A DNA stretch of 64,000 nt from Desulfovibrio sp. (lineage in GTDB: Bacteria; Desulfobacterota; Desulfovibrionia; Desulfovibrionales; Desulfovibrionaceae): the NCBI GenBank assembly GCA_017454855.1, contig JAFTCE010000092.1:1-64000 (forward strand). The letters are read 5' to 3'. Below the pieces are notes generated by a model. That model made no database searches. It saw only the letters and a list, made by a program, of their open reading frames with translations, and was not told the DNA's origin. Shown here piece after piece: positions 1 to 10,328 of this stretch (the first letter of the stretch is position 1; each line of letters opens with the position of its first letter). A program made the translations under genes and the position numbers.

Positions 1-3000
1 CTTAGTAAGTTCTTTAAATATGTCCGTTGAGATGATTTCCTCAGGCGTGTAGTCAGGGATTTTCTTTTGTACATCAGCATACAACTCTTCAAGTACACTA
101 TTTATTGAAATACATTGAGAGATGACATTTGTATAAAGTAGCCTTTGAATATCTGAAGTATTCTTGAGAATTTCTTCAGATTCAGCATAAGTTTGAGCAG
201 TATTTAGCGTATTCATAACGCTGGGATTGTTTTTATAAAAAATTTTCTTGAAGGCTTGAAGAAGAGAAGTCTGCTCATTTTTTGCAAAATTCTTAATATC
301 GGGAATATTTTTAAATCGTTCTGGATTATTTCCTAACAACTCTTGCCAGTATGCATCAAGTGTGTTGGAAATAGTTACGTTACGTTCGTTTTCCAAAAGA
401 AAATCTTTGAATATTGTTTGCATTGATTCAGATGTCATCTTGCTTGACTGCTGAGAATTTACTTGGTGTTGTCTGATTTTTGAAGCAAGAAGTTCTCTTT
501 GCTCAGAAGAAAGGTCAGAGATATTTTCTATAGAGCATCTACCAAATGAATCCTTAATGAAGGATACAGCACTATTGAAGATGCTTCCAAATTTAGACTC
601 AACTTCATCAAGATTATTTTGCGTAAACATAGCTGCAATACGGGAATTGTCGTGAACCTCAAAAACTTTGTTCAGGATTTCTGCTGTCTTGTTAGTATTT
701 GCAGCGTTTTGGAGTGTGGTGAAAACATTATCATTTATAGCTACGCTATTCAGGCTTTGATCTTGATCCACAAGATACTCAGCGACAATACGCTGAATGA
801 ACGTAGAATGAGCAATATTCTCCTTCCAGTCTGGATGTAAACTTGTAAGGGTATCAATGAGAGATTCGAATGCTGGGAGAATCTTTTGCACATCGTTATT
901 TTTAATAGCATTAACGAATGTATCAATATCCCTTTTCTCAAAACTAGCGCATGCGGTAACAATATCAGAAAACTTTATAGCTGAGGATATTCCATTAGTA
1001 TTCGTAAGGATACGATCCTTCCACATCTCGTAAATATCTTTATTTATCGTTTTATTTTCATATAGTGTTTGAATATCATTAAATAATGTTGTAAATTTTT
1101 CCATGAGTGTATTTACTTCATGTTCAAAATCACTGGAAATACTATTAATTGTTACATCTTCACCACTATCAAGCTTCTGATTTACTAATTGCATAAAGTG
1201 CGCTGATACATCCAAATTTGGATAGGCTTCAGACGAAAGTTGCCATTGAGGTATACCTGCTATAGCACTCAAACGTTGATATACCATGTTCTGTGCCTTT
1301 TGCACTTCATTTGCAGTTTCCTTTACAATTTTTACAGCATCTTTAATAGCTCCATTGAAAATATATGCATTAATAGTAGAGTTTAATGATTCCTCTCTTC
1401 TCTGCAACGCATCATTAATATTTTCATTGGGCTGTATTTCTCTTGGAGAAAAAAAGTCTAAAAATGTACTATGAGTTAAACGTGACTTATTCAAGTATGT
1501 TTTGACATTGGAAACAATTCCATCCCAAAATTTATCGTTTTCATCTGGGATTTTCTCATTTTCAGACGATTGTTCTGCAAAAAATCTCATAATCCTATCT
1601 TTTAAGAACATATCTGGCATTTTATCGAATGTCTTTTTGCCATATTCATTAATGACATCATGAAGTAATGTGCCAAAAAGTTCTAAAGTCATTTCATCAG
1701 TACAATTGTTTATTTTTTCTGCGAGTTGTTCACGGAATGCGCTGTCTAGTCCTTCAAAATCTAAATTTTTATATGCAATAAAGTCTTTCAAGATCCCATC
1801 AGGTTCATTGAATAATTCTGTCCAATTGTTATTCTCGGCATTAGTTTGTAGCATTGCACTAATGGCTTCCGGTTCATTTTTGATTAGGAATGCAATGTTA
1901 CAATTTTTTGCAAAATTTGATATCGAATTTTGAAATGCAATATTTTCATTGAGTATCTTTGCAACATCTGTCGCAGTTTTTGCCAGTGAGAGTGAAGTCA
2001 AAATATTTGGATGATTTCCTAATAAACGATTAAACGTTTGTTCATTTATCGAAATATCAGGAGATACTGTAAATTTATTTATCGTTTCCTGAATGAATGG
2101 CAGAGCAAGCTTTACGCGCAATTTTGTAAGAATAATAGCTTCAAAATCATCTCCACTAGGCACATGCTTAAGACTTGTTAACTCATCAATAATTTGTTTT
2201 ACATCTTGTTCTGAAAGATTCTCCAAAAGTTTCATTGCGGCAGATTCTAGATCAAAAGAAGATGATTCTGTTATGAATTTTTCGTCCAGTTGCTTTCCGT
2301 TAACACTTGTGTTGTACGTTATGCCAATTTCTATAATTGCCTTGATCACGTCTGCTGGAAGATAGTTTTGTGAATGTAGACCATCATCAACAACAGTAAA
2401 CCTAGATGCATTTAAATCTTCTGATATATTATCATCATAATCCTCATCAACTCCTTCATTGTTAACAACGTCATGTTCGTTATTTTGATTATTGGAATCT
2501 ATATCAATGCCTTTTAGTTGACCTAGTTGACGTGCAATTGTCCACAAATCAATTTCAACATTATCAGTAATTCTTTTATCGTAAATATCTATCAGTTCTT
2601 TTAGAACTTCATTTGTACTTATATTATTATTCTTTATATTATTTACAATTTCTTCTAAATCATTAATGGAAATTCCACGAATGAAATCTGGAATATTTTT
2701 CAGTTCATATCTGACACTTATAGACTTTTCATGAATTGCAGATGCTAGGGAGTCATAAAAACCTTTTGGAAGATCATTATCGCCTATTTTTTCCCCTAGA
2801 TTCATTACAGCATTGGATAAAACATTTTTAAAGGATGCCTCCATCTTGTCTACAATAATCTTATGAATATCATTGTCATTTGCCATGTAGCCAAGATTTT
2901 TAATTGATTCTGCAGCATCGTCTATCGAATTATTTTCAGAAAGCATTTGTAAAATTTCTCTATCAGACCATTGATATCCGTATTTCTCTCGTAAATCATT

Positions 3001-6000
3001 TGCAGATTTTTGAAGAGAAACACTAAGTGTTCCAGGCAATTGTTCAAAAGATAGAGTATTTTTGAGATCACTGACAGCAGTCGAAATTTTGTTCAAGTGG
3101 TCTTCGACAAGAGATTTAATATTGTTTTCAATATACTGCAGAATTTCTTTTGCTGCCAATTCCTTTGTAACAAGTTCATTTTTGTTTTTTATCGATTCTG
3201 CGAGGTTATCGATGAAATTTTGGTCAAGATCAGCAATAATTTTATCGGCAGTTTCCTTGTAGTGTAAATCGGTAACGATTTTTGAAATTCCATCTCGAAG
3301 AATTGTACGAATTTCTGATGTCAGATTATTTTGAGACTGTTCATTCTTTATATCTTTTACTGCGTCTGCTAGTTCAGACAATGATTTTTTTAAGGCTATA
3401 TCAGCCAATTGTGTATCTACGATATCGAGAAGAATATGTAGATCATCGATACTCGGTTGATGATCCAAATTTTCAATAACTTTGGCTGCTTGTTCAAACT
3501 CTTCTTGGGTTAGTACATCAATGATTGCCTTTTCATCCATATCCAGACTATGCTTTTCTGCAAGACTGGAAAATGCATTACGTAATGCATCACCTAAATC
3601 CCCTGGTATATTGTCAAGACTTCCTTGATTCTTGATATTTTTTATTGCGTCCGACATTGCTGCCAGTGTTTTTTTCAGCGCATGCTCTGCAAGTTTGTTA
3701 TCAATTGTTTCTATAAATCCTTTTAAATCGTCAATAGTTGGCTTATGATCTAAGCCTTCAATATGCTTGGCTACACTTTCAATATCATCCATACCAAGTA
3801 AGGAAATCATTGTAGAATCGTCAATATCAAGATCGTATTTTTGAACTAAAGTGGAAACTGCTGACTTTAATTCTTTTTGAATATTTTGAGGCAACTCATT
3901 AAATGAATTGGTATCTTTTATATTTCGAATTGCAGACGAAAGTTTAACCAATTCATTTTTTATTTCCTCTTTAGCAAGATTGATATCAAGTTTGTCCAGA
4001 AGAATTTTTATATCATCAATAGTAGGATATCGCAGATTCATATTTAAATTTTCTACGGATTTGGCTGCATTTTCAAAATCATCATCAGAAAGCATATTAA
4101 TAAGCTTTTTTTCATCATATTCTATATTGAATTTCTCAGCATGTTCAGAGAAAGTTTTTTTTAATTCTTTTCCAACATTCGTTGTAATACTGTCAAGTGA
4201 ATTATGTTCTTTAACACTTCTCAACCCTTTGGCCGTTTCCTTAATCTCTTTTTGAATATGACTTCGTTTCAAATTTTCTTCAAATGCAGGTAATAATGCT
4301 TCCTTAACATCATCGGCATTTGGACGATGATCTAAAGCCTTCATATTATTAGCAATTATTTCTAAATCTCCAGTCTGCGGTAGGAGTGAAATTAAATTAG
4401 CTTCTTTTTTTTCAAAATTGTACTTCTCGGCAAGGGCAAATACGGCATCACGAATTTCCGAGCGAATATTAGTTGGCAAGGAATCAAAAGTAAGAGTACT
4501 TTTCAAATTTATCAGTGAACTAGCTAATTCTTCTTTTGTCAATTTTTCGTCGAATTTGTCTTCAAAAAGTTTTACAAGTTCATCAATTTCTACATCATGA
4601 TCCAGATTTTTCACAAAATTACAGATATCAGCTATATCATTATCGGAAAGTAAATTTATAAGTTTTTCTTGTGTCAGATGTTCACATTTATGTAGAATAG
4701 CTTGTTTAGCTACTGTCACCTCCAACTTTTCAACAAAATTATCAGGCAATACTGAAAAAGTTTTAAAACGAGCAATATTCGCAATCCCTATTGCTAGGTT
4801 ATCATTTGAAATATTCTTTAATGTTTTTGTATCTGTCATCCCTTTGTTTACTTTCTCTAAAAAATCCTTGAACATGTAATTTTTCGCCATACATATTTCT
4901 TGAACCTGCTTTTTTTCTGTTGCCATTTTTAGCTGCTTAAATAATTCAATATGTGTATCAATAAACTTTTGATATGTGTCTTTATCCAGTTTATTGCATC
5001 CACGTTTTAAGATACTCTCTACATATCCGTGCAAAATTTTAGTGTGTACTTCTTGTAATACTAATTTTGCAATATCAAATAAACTTACTTGTTTTCCATT
5101 ACTTTTTAGATTCTTTTGAATACGCTCAAAAGTGTTTTTACTAAATGAGTCATTTATCAATGTAATAGGATTTTTATCTTTTATATCAAACATATTCATA
5201 ATTCTTGAACATCCATCTTCAAGAATTGGTTTGATACCATTCAAAGAACATTTGATTTCTTTTTCAAACTTTTCTTTACATAGAGCATTTTTTAGTGTTT
5301 TTTCATCAATATATGTATTCTTGAAATATTCAAATCTATCACTATATTTATTTAATGCACAGTTAATAGCTACTTCTTTAAAATCATTCTCGTATTTTGC
5401 AAAAGTATTTTTAAATAAATCTTTATTTTGCAACGATGAGCTAATATCTTCAATAATGTGTGGATTTTTATTTAAAATGTATTGAATACCATTTTTATAT
5501 ACTAACTGTGGGTCTCCAATAAGATAATTATTTTTTACGTGTTCAAACATAAATTTCAAAATACTTTCTTTAACTAATTTTTCTCTAAATTTACCCATTA
5601 ATATCGTAGCAAATTGACACTTTTGATCGGCATTGCTCAAATTTTTACCTTTCATATCGAGTTCTTTTAAATCTTCATGTGATAATGATTTTAGAACATA
5701 ATCTACTGGATTATGAACAAAATTAGTATCAAATAATCCACAATTCATAGATTTTACAATCATATCTTGACTTAAACTTTGATGTAGATCTCGATACATT
5801 AATTTAAGTTTTTCAGATATCTCAAATTGTAAATCTTGAGATTTTGCATCCTCACATTTTTTGAACATAGGTGGCATGTCTTGATTCTTGTTTGTGGAAA
5901 TTTTTTGATTCTGCAGCAATGTCTGTTGTTGCGAAGGTAGGAATGAGGTCTGTTGATTTTGTATGCCCTTTGCGTTGGCGTTTTTGTTTATTGTCCGCAC

Positions 6001-6261
6001 TTGTGAAGCACTTGCCTCTCCCTTCCTGGGCTTGTCCAAAATTGTGGAATTGTTTGCAAAATTGTTTATTATGCTGCTCTGACGCATGGTGAAATCCGTC
6101 TCTCGCGCTAAGGGATTTCCGAGTTTCGCATTTTGCAGGACATCAGTTGTTGTTTTCTGTCCCTGGCTTTTCTCGTTCTCCTTGCTCTTCATGAAGTTAG
6201 GATCATCATTGTACTGCTTGTTGTAGGAATAGCTATTGCTGTTGAGAAGAGCTTGGGACAT
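1..6261 (-). CDS. Giant AT-rich repeat protein, putative type III effector (3' end outside window)
   Basis: Read codon by codon, this minus-strand frame has no stop from the ATG at 6261 to the window edge: 2087 codons without an end. It is much more AT-rich than the flanking DNA. The N-terminus (MSQALLNSNS...) is polar and rich in Ser, Asn and Gln for about 130 residues, as type III secretion signals usually are. From about residue 550 to 980 (3.3-4.65 kb) there are about five degenerate units of 90-98 residues, each with a core like LDHxPxIDDL followed by an amphipathic helix with an LAEKY/DEK motif. The rest looks mainly alpha-helical, with no signal peptide, membrane span or enzyme motif that I recognise. 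The divergent neighbour at 6578 also begins MSQA and is followed by a CesT-like chaperone, which suggests a secreted effector. This role is inferred. It could instead be another large repeat protein, and the C-terminus is unseen. Confidence 0.75.
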   Translation of the reverse strand, partial: MSQALLNSNSYSYNKQYNDDPNFMKSKENEKSQGQKTTTDVLQNAKLGNPLARETDFTMRQSSIINNFANNSTILDKPRKGEASASQVRTINKNANAKGIQNQQTSFLPSQQQTLLQNQKISTNKNQDMPPMFKKCEDAKSQDLQFEISEKLKLMYRDLHQSLSQDMIVKSMNCGLFDTNFVHNPVDYVLKSLSHEDLKELDMKGKNLSNADQKCQFATILMGKFREKLVKESILKFMFEHVKNNYLIGDPQLVYKNGIQYILNKNPHIIEDISSSLQNKDLFKNTFAKYENDFKEVAINCALNKYSDRFEYFKNTYIDEKTLKNALCKEKFEKEIKCSLNGIKPILEDGCSRIMNMFDIKDKNPITLINDSFSKNTFERIQKNLKSNGKQVSLFDIAKLVLQEVHTKILHGYVESILKRGCNKLDKDTYQKFIDTHIELFKQLKMATEKKQVQEICMAKNYMFKDFLEKVNKGMTDTKTLKNISNDNLAIGIANIARFKTFSVLPDNFVEKLEVTVAKQAILHKCEHLTQEKLINLLSDNDIADICNFVKNLDHDVEIDELVKLFEDKFDEKLTKEELASSLINLKSTLTFDSLPTNIRSEIRDAVFALAEKYNFEKKEANLISLLPQTGDLEIIANNMKALDHRPNADDVKEALLPAFEENLKRSHIQKEIKETAKGLRSVKEHNSLDSITTNVGKELKKTFSEHAEKFNIEYDEKKLINMLSDDDFENAAKSVENLNMNLRYPTIDDIKILLDKLDINLAKEEIKNELVKLSSAIRNIKDTNSFNELPQNIQKELKSAVSTLVQKYDLDIDDSTMISLLGMDDIESVAKHIEGLDHKPTIDDLKGFIETIDNKLAEHALKKTLAAMSDAIKNIKNQGSLDNIPGDLGDALRNAFSSLAEKHSLDMDEKAIIDVLTQEEFEQAAKVIENLDHQPSIDDLHILLDIVDTQLADIALKKSLSELADAVKDIKNEQSQNNLTSEIRTILRDGISKIVTDLHYKETADKIIADLDQNFIDNLAESIKNKNELVTKELAAKEILQYIENNIKSLVEDHLNKISTAVSDLKNTLSFEQLPGTLSVSLQKSANDLREKYGYQWSDREILQMLSENNSIDDAAESIKNLGYMANDNDIHKIIVDKMEASFKNVLSNAVMNLGEKIGDNDLPKGFYDSLASAIHEKSISVRYELKNIPDFIRGISINDLEEIVNNIKNNNISTNEVLKELIDIYDKRITDNVEIDLWTIARQLGQLKGIDIDSNNQNNEHDVVNNEGVDEDYDDNISEDLNASRFTVVDDGLHSQNYLPADVIKAIIEIGITYNTSVNGKQLDEKFITESSSFDLESAAMKLLENLSEQDVKQIIDELTSLKHVPSGDDFEAIILTKLRVKLALPFIQETINKFTVSPDISINEQTFNRLLGNHPNILTSLSLAKTATDVAKILNENIAFQNSISNFAKNCNIAFLIKNEPEAISAMLQTNAENNNWTELFNEPDGILKDFIAYKNLDFEGLDSAFREQLAEKINNCTDEMTLELFGTLLHDVINEYGKKTFDKMPDMFLKDRIMRFFAEQSSENEKIPDENDKFWDGIVSNVKTYLNKSRLTHSTFLDFFSPREIQPNENINDALQRREESLNSTINAYIFNGAIKDAVKIVKETANEVQKAQNMVYQRLSAIAGIPQWQLSSEAYPNLDVSAHFMQLVNQKLDSGEDVTINSISSDFEHEVNTLMEKFTTLFNDIQTLYENKTINKDIYEMWKDRILTNTNGISSAIKFSDIVTACASFEKRDIDTFVNAIKNNDVQKILPAFESLIDTLTSLHPDWKENIAHSTFIQRIVAEYLVDQDQSLNSVAINDNVFTTLQNAANTNKTAEILNKVFEVHDNSRIAAMFTQNNLDEVESKFGSIFNSAVSFIKDSFGRCSIENISDLSSEQRELLASKIRQHQVNSQQSSKMTSESMQTIFKDFLLENERNVTISNTLDAYWQELLGNNPERFKNIPDIKNFAKNEQTSLLQAFKKIFYKNNPSVMNTLNTAQTYAESEEILKNTSDIQRLLYTNVISQCISINSVLEELYADVQKKIPDYTPEEIISTDIFKELTK

Positions 6262-6577
6262 GGTTTACCTCGTCATGGGATGGGTTTTGTTTTGTGACCA
6301 AAAGCGCTCTACTACGCTGTTCGTCTTCCGCTTTCTTTAATATTGGTTTTCAACTTCAAAGTCAAGCAAATTTTATTTTCAATTTCAGAAATTTTATTGA
6401 AATTGACTTTTAAATTAAATATTTTGCCAACTTATAACGTCGCAACTGAATCACCCTGAGTCAGTCATGGACCTCCTCATCAGTGAAAGCCCTCAGTTGT
6501 CACTAGCTATATGGCGTCACAGAGGGTTATTGCTCCGGGTGGATGCAGAAAGTAAGCGACAAACGTAGGAGGATTTT
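6262..6577. promoter_or_regulatory. Divergent AT-rich intergenic region between two effector genes
   Basis: This 316-bp gap separates two divergent genes and must hold promoters for both. The part from about 6340 to 6440 is very AT-rich. It contains a perfect 8-bp inverted repeat, CAATTTCA (6380-6387) and TGAAATTG (6398-6405), which resembles a regulator site. A TTGACT at 6403 lies 24 bp from a TATAAC at 6433, too far apart for a confident sigma-70 promoter. The rightward gene has a strong ribosome binding site, TAGGAGG, ending 6 bp before its ATG. Confidence 0.4.
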
Positions 6578-9500
6578 ATGTCCCAAGCCATACACCTTGA
6601 TATCGTTGTCCAGCAAGAGCTTCTAAGAAGAGGTGTCGATACCAAAACGGGTGTTTTCGGCGATCACAAGGTGCAGTTCGGCAAGGGGCTGCCTATCAGC
6701 ATTGACAAGATAAAGACTCCGTCCCTGCCCTTCGCGGGCTTCACTACCGCTACCAAGATTTCCCGCGGCAAAGAAGGCATCAGCAAGGAGGCGGATAATC
6801 TGCTACGCGAGCTGACCGCCCCCGCCAACAAGCTGAACGCGAGCAAAATACTTTCCGCCATCAAAGCCGGGCATGCGCATTTTGAGCGTTTAAAAACTCT
6901 GGGCCAGATCGCGCGGGCGCAGCAAGGCGACACCATGTGGATGTTCACTAAGTCAGTAGAAAAACTCTCCAATGCAGACCTTGCTGCTGTGTATCAGAGC
7001 TTCACGTCGGCGGAGATGGATCTCCTGCAGACGGCCTTGCAGCGCGAGGGGGCAATCAACCCCGACGCAAAAGACGCGCGTATGGCCGCCTCGTGTCTGT
7101 TTGACCTGCAGGCGCTCGTGCTTAAGGAAGTTAGCAACCGCTCCGCCGTGGGCATCATCGAGGATCTCAAGGCCAAGAACCCCAACGACCCGTCCCTGCA
7201 GTATCTACAGCAGCCGAAAAGTATCTCCGCCACATGGGGCAGCGTGGACAGGGAGAAAGGGAGAGAAGCAGTGCTGAGCGCACCCCCGGAACAGCAAGGA
7301 CGGCAGGAAGTTCTCAACGGCGCCCTGCCTGTTCCCAACGATATTGTCATTTCTGAGCGCACCCATGACATGAGCTGGGCCAACCTGCTGACCCTGGTGG
7401 AAGTGGCGGCGAGCAGTGCCACCATCCGTGAGAAGACGGCCCTTGACCAGGCACAGCGACTTGAAAAGCGGGACATCCAAGGCGTTTCCGTCAAGGAAAT
7501 GGCCGACGTCATGCGGTCATCCGAGCTTACCTACAATGTACACCCTGATAAACTGCTGAACGCCATCCTCGCCAAACCCGGCGAACCCATCAACAATATC
7601 TTTCATCTGAAAGAAAAGGGCATCAAGCCCAAGGGCGACGTCTACTTGACGGAGCGCGACGTCGTGGAAAAGAAGATTTTTCCTGAACTTGAGGGTCACG
7701 AGGTCAAGGGGGACGAGCGGCCTATCTACGGCGCGCTCAATGTTATCAAGGATCCCCTCGGTGCCGCAATGGCTGGCTATGGTGCCGCTTGCATCGTCTT
7801 CAAGCCGTCCGTGGCCAAGCGTTCCACCTTCATTGCGGACGACACTTTTTATTCTCCGCGCATCAGCATCACCCCAGAGCGCAAAGCATTGTTCTACAGC
7901 AAACTGGACGAATTTCCTCTTTCCAAAGATCTTCGGAATGCCTTGAAGGACGAGAATTCCAAGGAACACAAGGAAGTCGAAGCGTGGTTAGATAGTAGAA
8001 ATATCCTGCCCAACGCCACCATCCATGCCCTGGAAGAGATACCGCCCTCCATGTACCGGCTTTTACAAGGGGATGACAGGCACTATGTAAACATACTTTT
8101 CGCACAATGCTTCATCGACAAGGAGGCAACGCGCAACAATATGGCCACCTATGACAACCTTGAGTCCTTGGTGGTAAACATGGGCGACATCAACGGTAAC
8201 GCTCTCGCCAACGCCGCCCTGAAAAACCGCCAGGGTGGGGAGGGACGCGTTGGCCTCACCGGTATTCAGTACATTGAGGCCCAGATACACGGACCGGTGA
8301 TCCCCAGCCGGGACATTGCCGAAATTCGCATCAATGCGGAATCTCTCCCCGGCAACAGCAAGGAGGAACGGGCGGAATCTCGACGGAAGCTGGAAGAGTT
8401 CGGTCGAAAAAATGGCGTTAAGATCACCCTGGTGGAGAACTATTCCAATAAGATCACCAATAACATTGCGGCCATCAATACGGAGCAGGAAACTTTCAAC
8501 AATGCGCATGTGGACACACAGAAGCTGAGGGCACTCAGGCAGGAGTACCTGAACAACTTTGAAAAGCATGTGCAGGACGCGATTTCATTGGACTTGCACA
8601 TGGCCAGCCAAATGGCCGCCTTGCCCCACGGCATGCTGCCGCTTAAAGGTGAGGCCCTGGACAAGGCAAAGGAAATCTTTGATCAAAACCTGTCCCAATA
8701 TATCAACGAGAGGGTAGGTGGCAGCGAGCCGATCGATATAGTCAAACATGCCTTGACCGATGCGTTGGCCTCGGTCAATGTAGACTCCAGGATACAGTGC
8801 CTGAAAGATATTGCCGACGGCAAGCTGGCCTTTGTCACTGAAGCGCAGAAGCAGGCGTTCATCACATGGGTGAGTAGCTCCGCCTCGCTAAAGGACGCGG
8901 AATTCGTACATGCCGTCCACGCGCAGGCCATGGGGCAGGCAAGGCTGTTCAAGGAAATTGCGCAGGCCAATCCGCCCATGACGCCCCAGCAAATCCTTAC
9001 GCGCATGCGCACTGCCACTATGCAGACGCGCACCATCATCACTGAAGCCAACGCGTCGGAATTTGAACGTTTTCATCTCGACGAAAACGATATCGCCAAC
9101 AACGCGGCCTATGTCACCAGGCTCATGCTGCAGAACAGCGAGCCGCAGATGAACGCCTTGGACCTGCAGCAGGTGTTCAATATACTGAACAACAAGGACG
9201 TGCAGAATCTCGCCGGACAGCTCAAGCTGGTGGCCTCCAATCCTGAAATCGCCAAGACCGGAGATGCCGTCACGTTGAAGGACGTCGCCTCCGGACTCAC
9301 GCTGGCAACAAAGCAGCTTGCGGCCTATCTCAACATGGCCTATGACGAACCGGACGCCCTGAAGAACATTTCCCTTCTGCCGTCGGCGGCGCGCGAAACC
9401 GTCAAGGCTTTGGCTCCTCAGGCCGGGGCAAAGATGGACGAACTCTGCCCGCCCTACGCAGTCTTCCCGAAGCCTGCCAAGCCCGAAAGCCTGCCTACGA

Positions 9501-10309
9501 CGGAGACCCAGCGCCGTAATTTCCTCGTGAAGACGCTGGATACCTACATGGAAAAGGAAAAAAATGGGCTGAACACCCTGGACGGCCCGGACTTTACCCA
9601 CGGTCGGGGGCATATCACGAGGGCCTACATCTTTGCCAACGCCATGAGTACCATCCTGGAGCAAGAGGAAGGCGTGTCTGTGGATCGGAATGCCGTACTC
9701 TGCGGCATCGTCGGCCATGATCTTGGCCGGGAGAGACAGGGTGAAGATCTGTGGGAGGAGCAGAGCGCCAAGCTGACCACCGAGGCCATGAACAAGACAT
9801 TTGGCGACGATGCCATGGGTGAGAAGTACGCGACTTCTGTGGGCAACTGCATTCAGCGCGGCAACACCGAAACCGTGGAGTCCATGCTGCTTAAGAGTGC
9901 GGATTCCCTTGATATCGGCAGGACGGTGGATTTCAACACAGACTACTTCCCCTTCCTCGGCGACAAGGATCCCAACAAGGGGCCCAGGGATCCGGACAAG
10001 TACACCGTGTCTTCGCCCAAGGTTAGGCTCCTGCGCGAGCAACTCGTAAAGGAAGCGAAGATCCTTGAAATCATCACTGATCCCAATACGCAATACAGGG
10101 ACGCGAGGATACATCTTCTGGGTCTGTGTTCGAGTACCGGGAACAACATCTTCTATAAGCAGTATGACTTGTTGTTAAAGGACATCAACAAGGAATACGA
10201 GGATCAGTGGAACGTGACTTCGGAAGCTTTCGTGACGAACATCGAAAATATCGTGCTGCAAAATCCCGACCTTTTCCCCACCCTGTCCAAGTACTACAAG
10301 AAGGACTGA
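6578..10309 (+). CDS. Putative type III effector with DUF3626-like and HD domains
   Basis: This protein has 1243 residues and no signal peptide or membrane spans. Residues 375-580 carry features I associate with DUF3626: ERPIYG near 379, an RSTF motif near 410, and YIEAQIHG near 563. These are reminiscent of the Arg / Ser-Thr / Glu motifs of ADP-ribosyltransferase folds. The C-terminal part (about 1000-1120) is a recognisable HD domain: THGRGH near 1006, GHDLGR near 1045 and SADSLD near 1106, giving the metal-binding H...HD...D pattern of phosphohydrolases. The gene is followed after 19 bp by a CesT-like chaperone gene, the usual arrangement for a type III effector. TAGGAGG precedes the ATG. 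Base composition is like the host, unlike the divergent giant gene. Its biochemical activity is unproven; the ADP-ribosyltransferase comparison is inference and the HD call is firmer. Confidence 0.75.
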   Translation: MSQAIHLDIVVQQELLRRGVDTKTGVFGDHKVQFGKGLPISIDKIKTPSLPFAGFTTATKISRGKEGISKEADNLLRELTAPANKLNASKILSAIKAGHAHFERLKTLGQIARAQQGDTMWMFTKSVEKLSNADLAAVYQSFTSAEMDLLQTALQREGAINPDAKDARMAASCLFDLQALVLKEVSNRSAVGIIEDLKAKNPNDPSLQYLQQPKSISATWGSVDREKGREAVLSAPPEQQGRQEVLNGALPVPNDIVISERTHDMSWANLLTLVEVAASSATIREKTALDQAQRLEKRDIQGVSVKEMADVMRSSELTYNVHPDKLLNAILAKPGEPINNIFHLKEKGIKPKGDVYLTERDVVEKKIFPELEGHEVKGDERPIYGALNVIKDPLGAAMAGYGAACIVFKPSVAKRSTFIADDTFYSPRISITPERKALFYSKLDEFPLSKDLRNALKDENSKEHKEVEAWLDSRNILPNATIHALEEIPPSMYRLLQGDDRHYVNILFAQCFIDKEATRNNMATYDNLESLVVNMGDINGNALANAALKNRQGGEGRVGLTGIQYIEAQIHGPVIPSRDIAEIRINAESLPGNSKEERAESRRKLEEFGRKNGVKITLVENYSNKITNNIAAINTEQETFNNAHVDTQKLRALRQEYLNNFEKHVQDAISLDLHMASQMAALPHGMLPLKGEALDKAKEIFDQNLSQYINERVGGSEPIDIVKHALTDALASVNVDSRIQCLKDIADGKLAFVTEAQKQAFITWVSSSASLKDAEFVHAVHAQAMGQARLFKEIAQANPPMTPQQILTRMRTATMQTRTIITEANASEFERFHLDENDIANNAAYVTRLMLQNSEPQMNALDLQQVFNILNNKDVQNLAGQLKLVASNPEIAKTGDAVTLKDVASGLTLATKQLAAYLNMAYDEPDALKNISLLPSAARETVKALAPQAGAKMDELCPPYAVFPKPAKPESLPTTETQRRNFLVKTLDTYMEKEKNGLNTLDGPDFTHGRGHITRAYIFANAMSTILEQEEGVSVDRNAVLCGIVGHDLGRERQGEDLWEEQSAKLTTEAMNKTFGDDAMGEKYATSVGNCIQRGNTETVESMLLKSADSLDIGRTVDFNTDYFPFLGDKDPNKGPRDPDKYTVSSPKVRLLREQLVKEAKILEIITDPNTQYRDARIHLLGLCSSTGNNIFYKQYDLLLKDINKEYEDQWNVTSEAFVTNIENIVLQNPDLFPTLSKYYKKD

Positions 10310-10328
10310 TGATACTCAAGGAGTCTAT

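Noticed and set aside
3062..5485. Several plus-strand frames of 60-117 codons inside the giant gene
   Set aside because: They are antisense shadows of the uninterrupted minus-strand frame, with no ribosome sites and low-complexity sequences.
6403..6438. Sigma-70 promoter made of TTGACT and TATAAC upstream of the effector
   Set aside because: The spacing of 24 bp is too long for a normal promoter.
8888..10114. 408-codon minus-strand frame inside the DUF3626-HD gene
   Set aside because: It is antisense to the gene with clear HD and chaperone-linked evidence; its sequence is Arg/His/Gly-rich with no domain, as antisense of GC-rich genes usually is.
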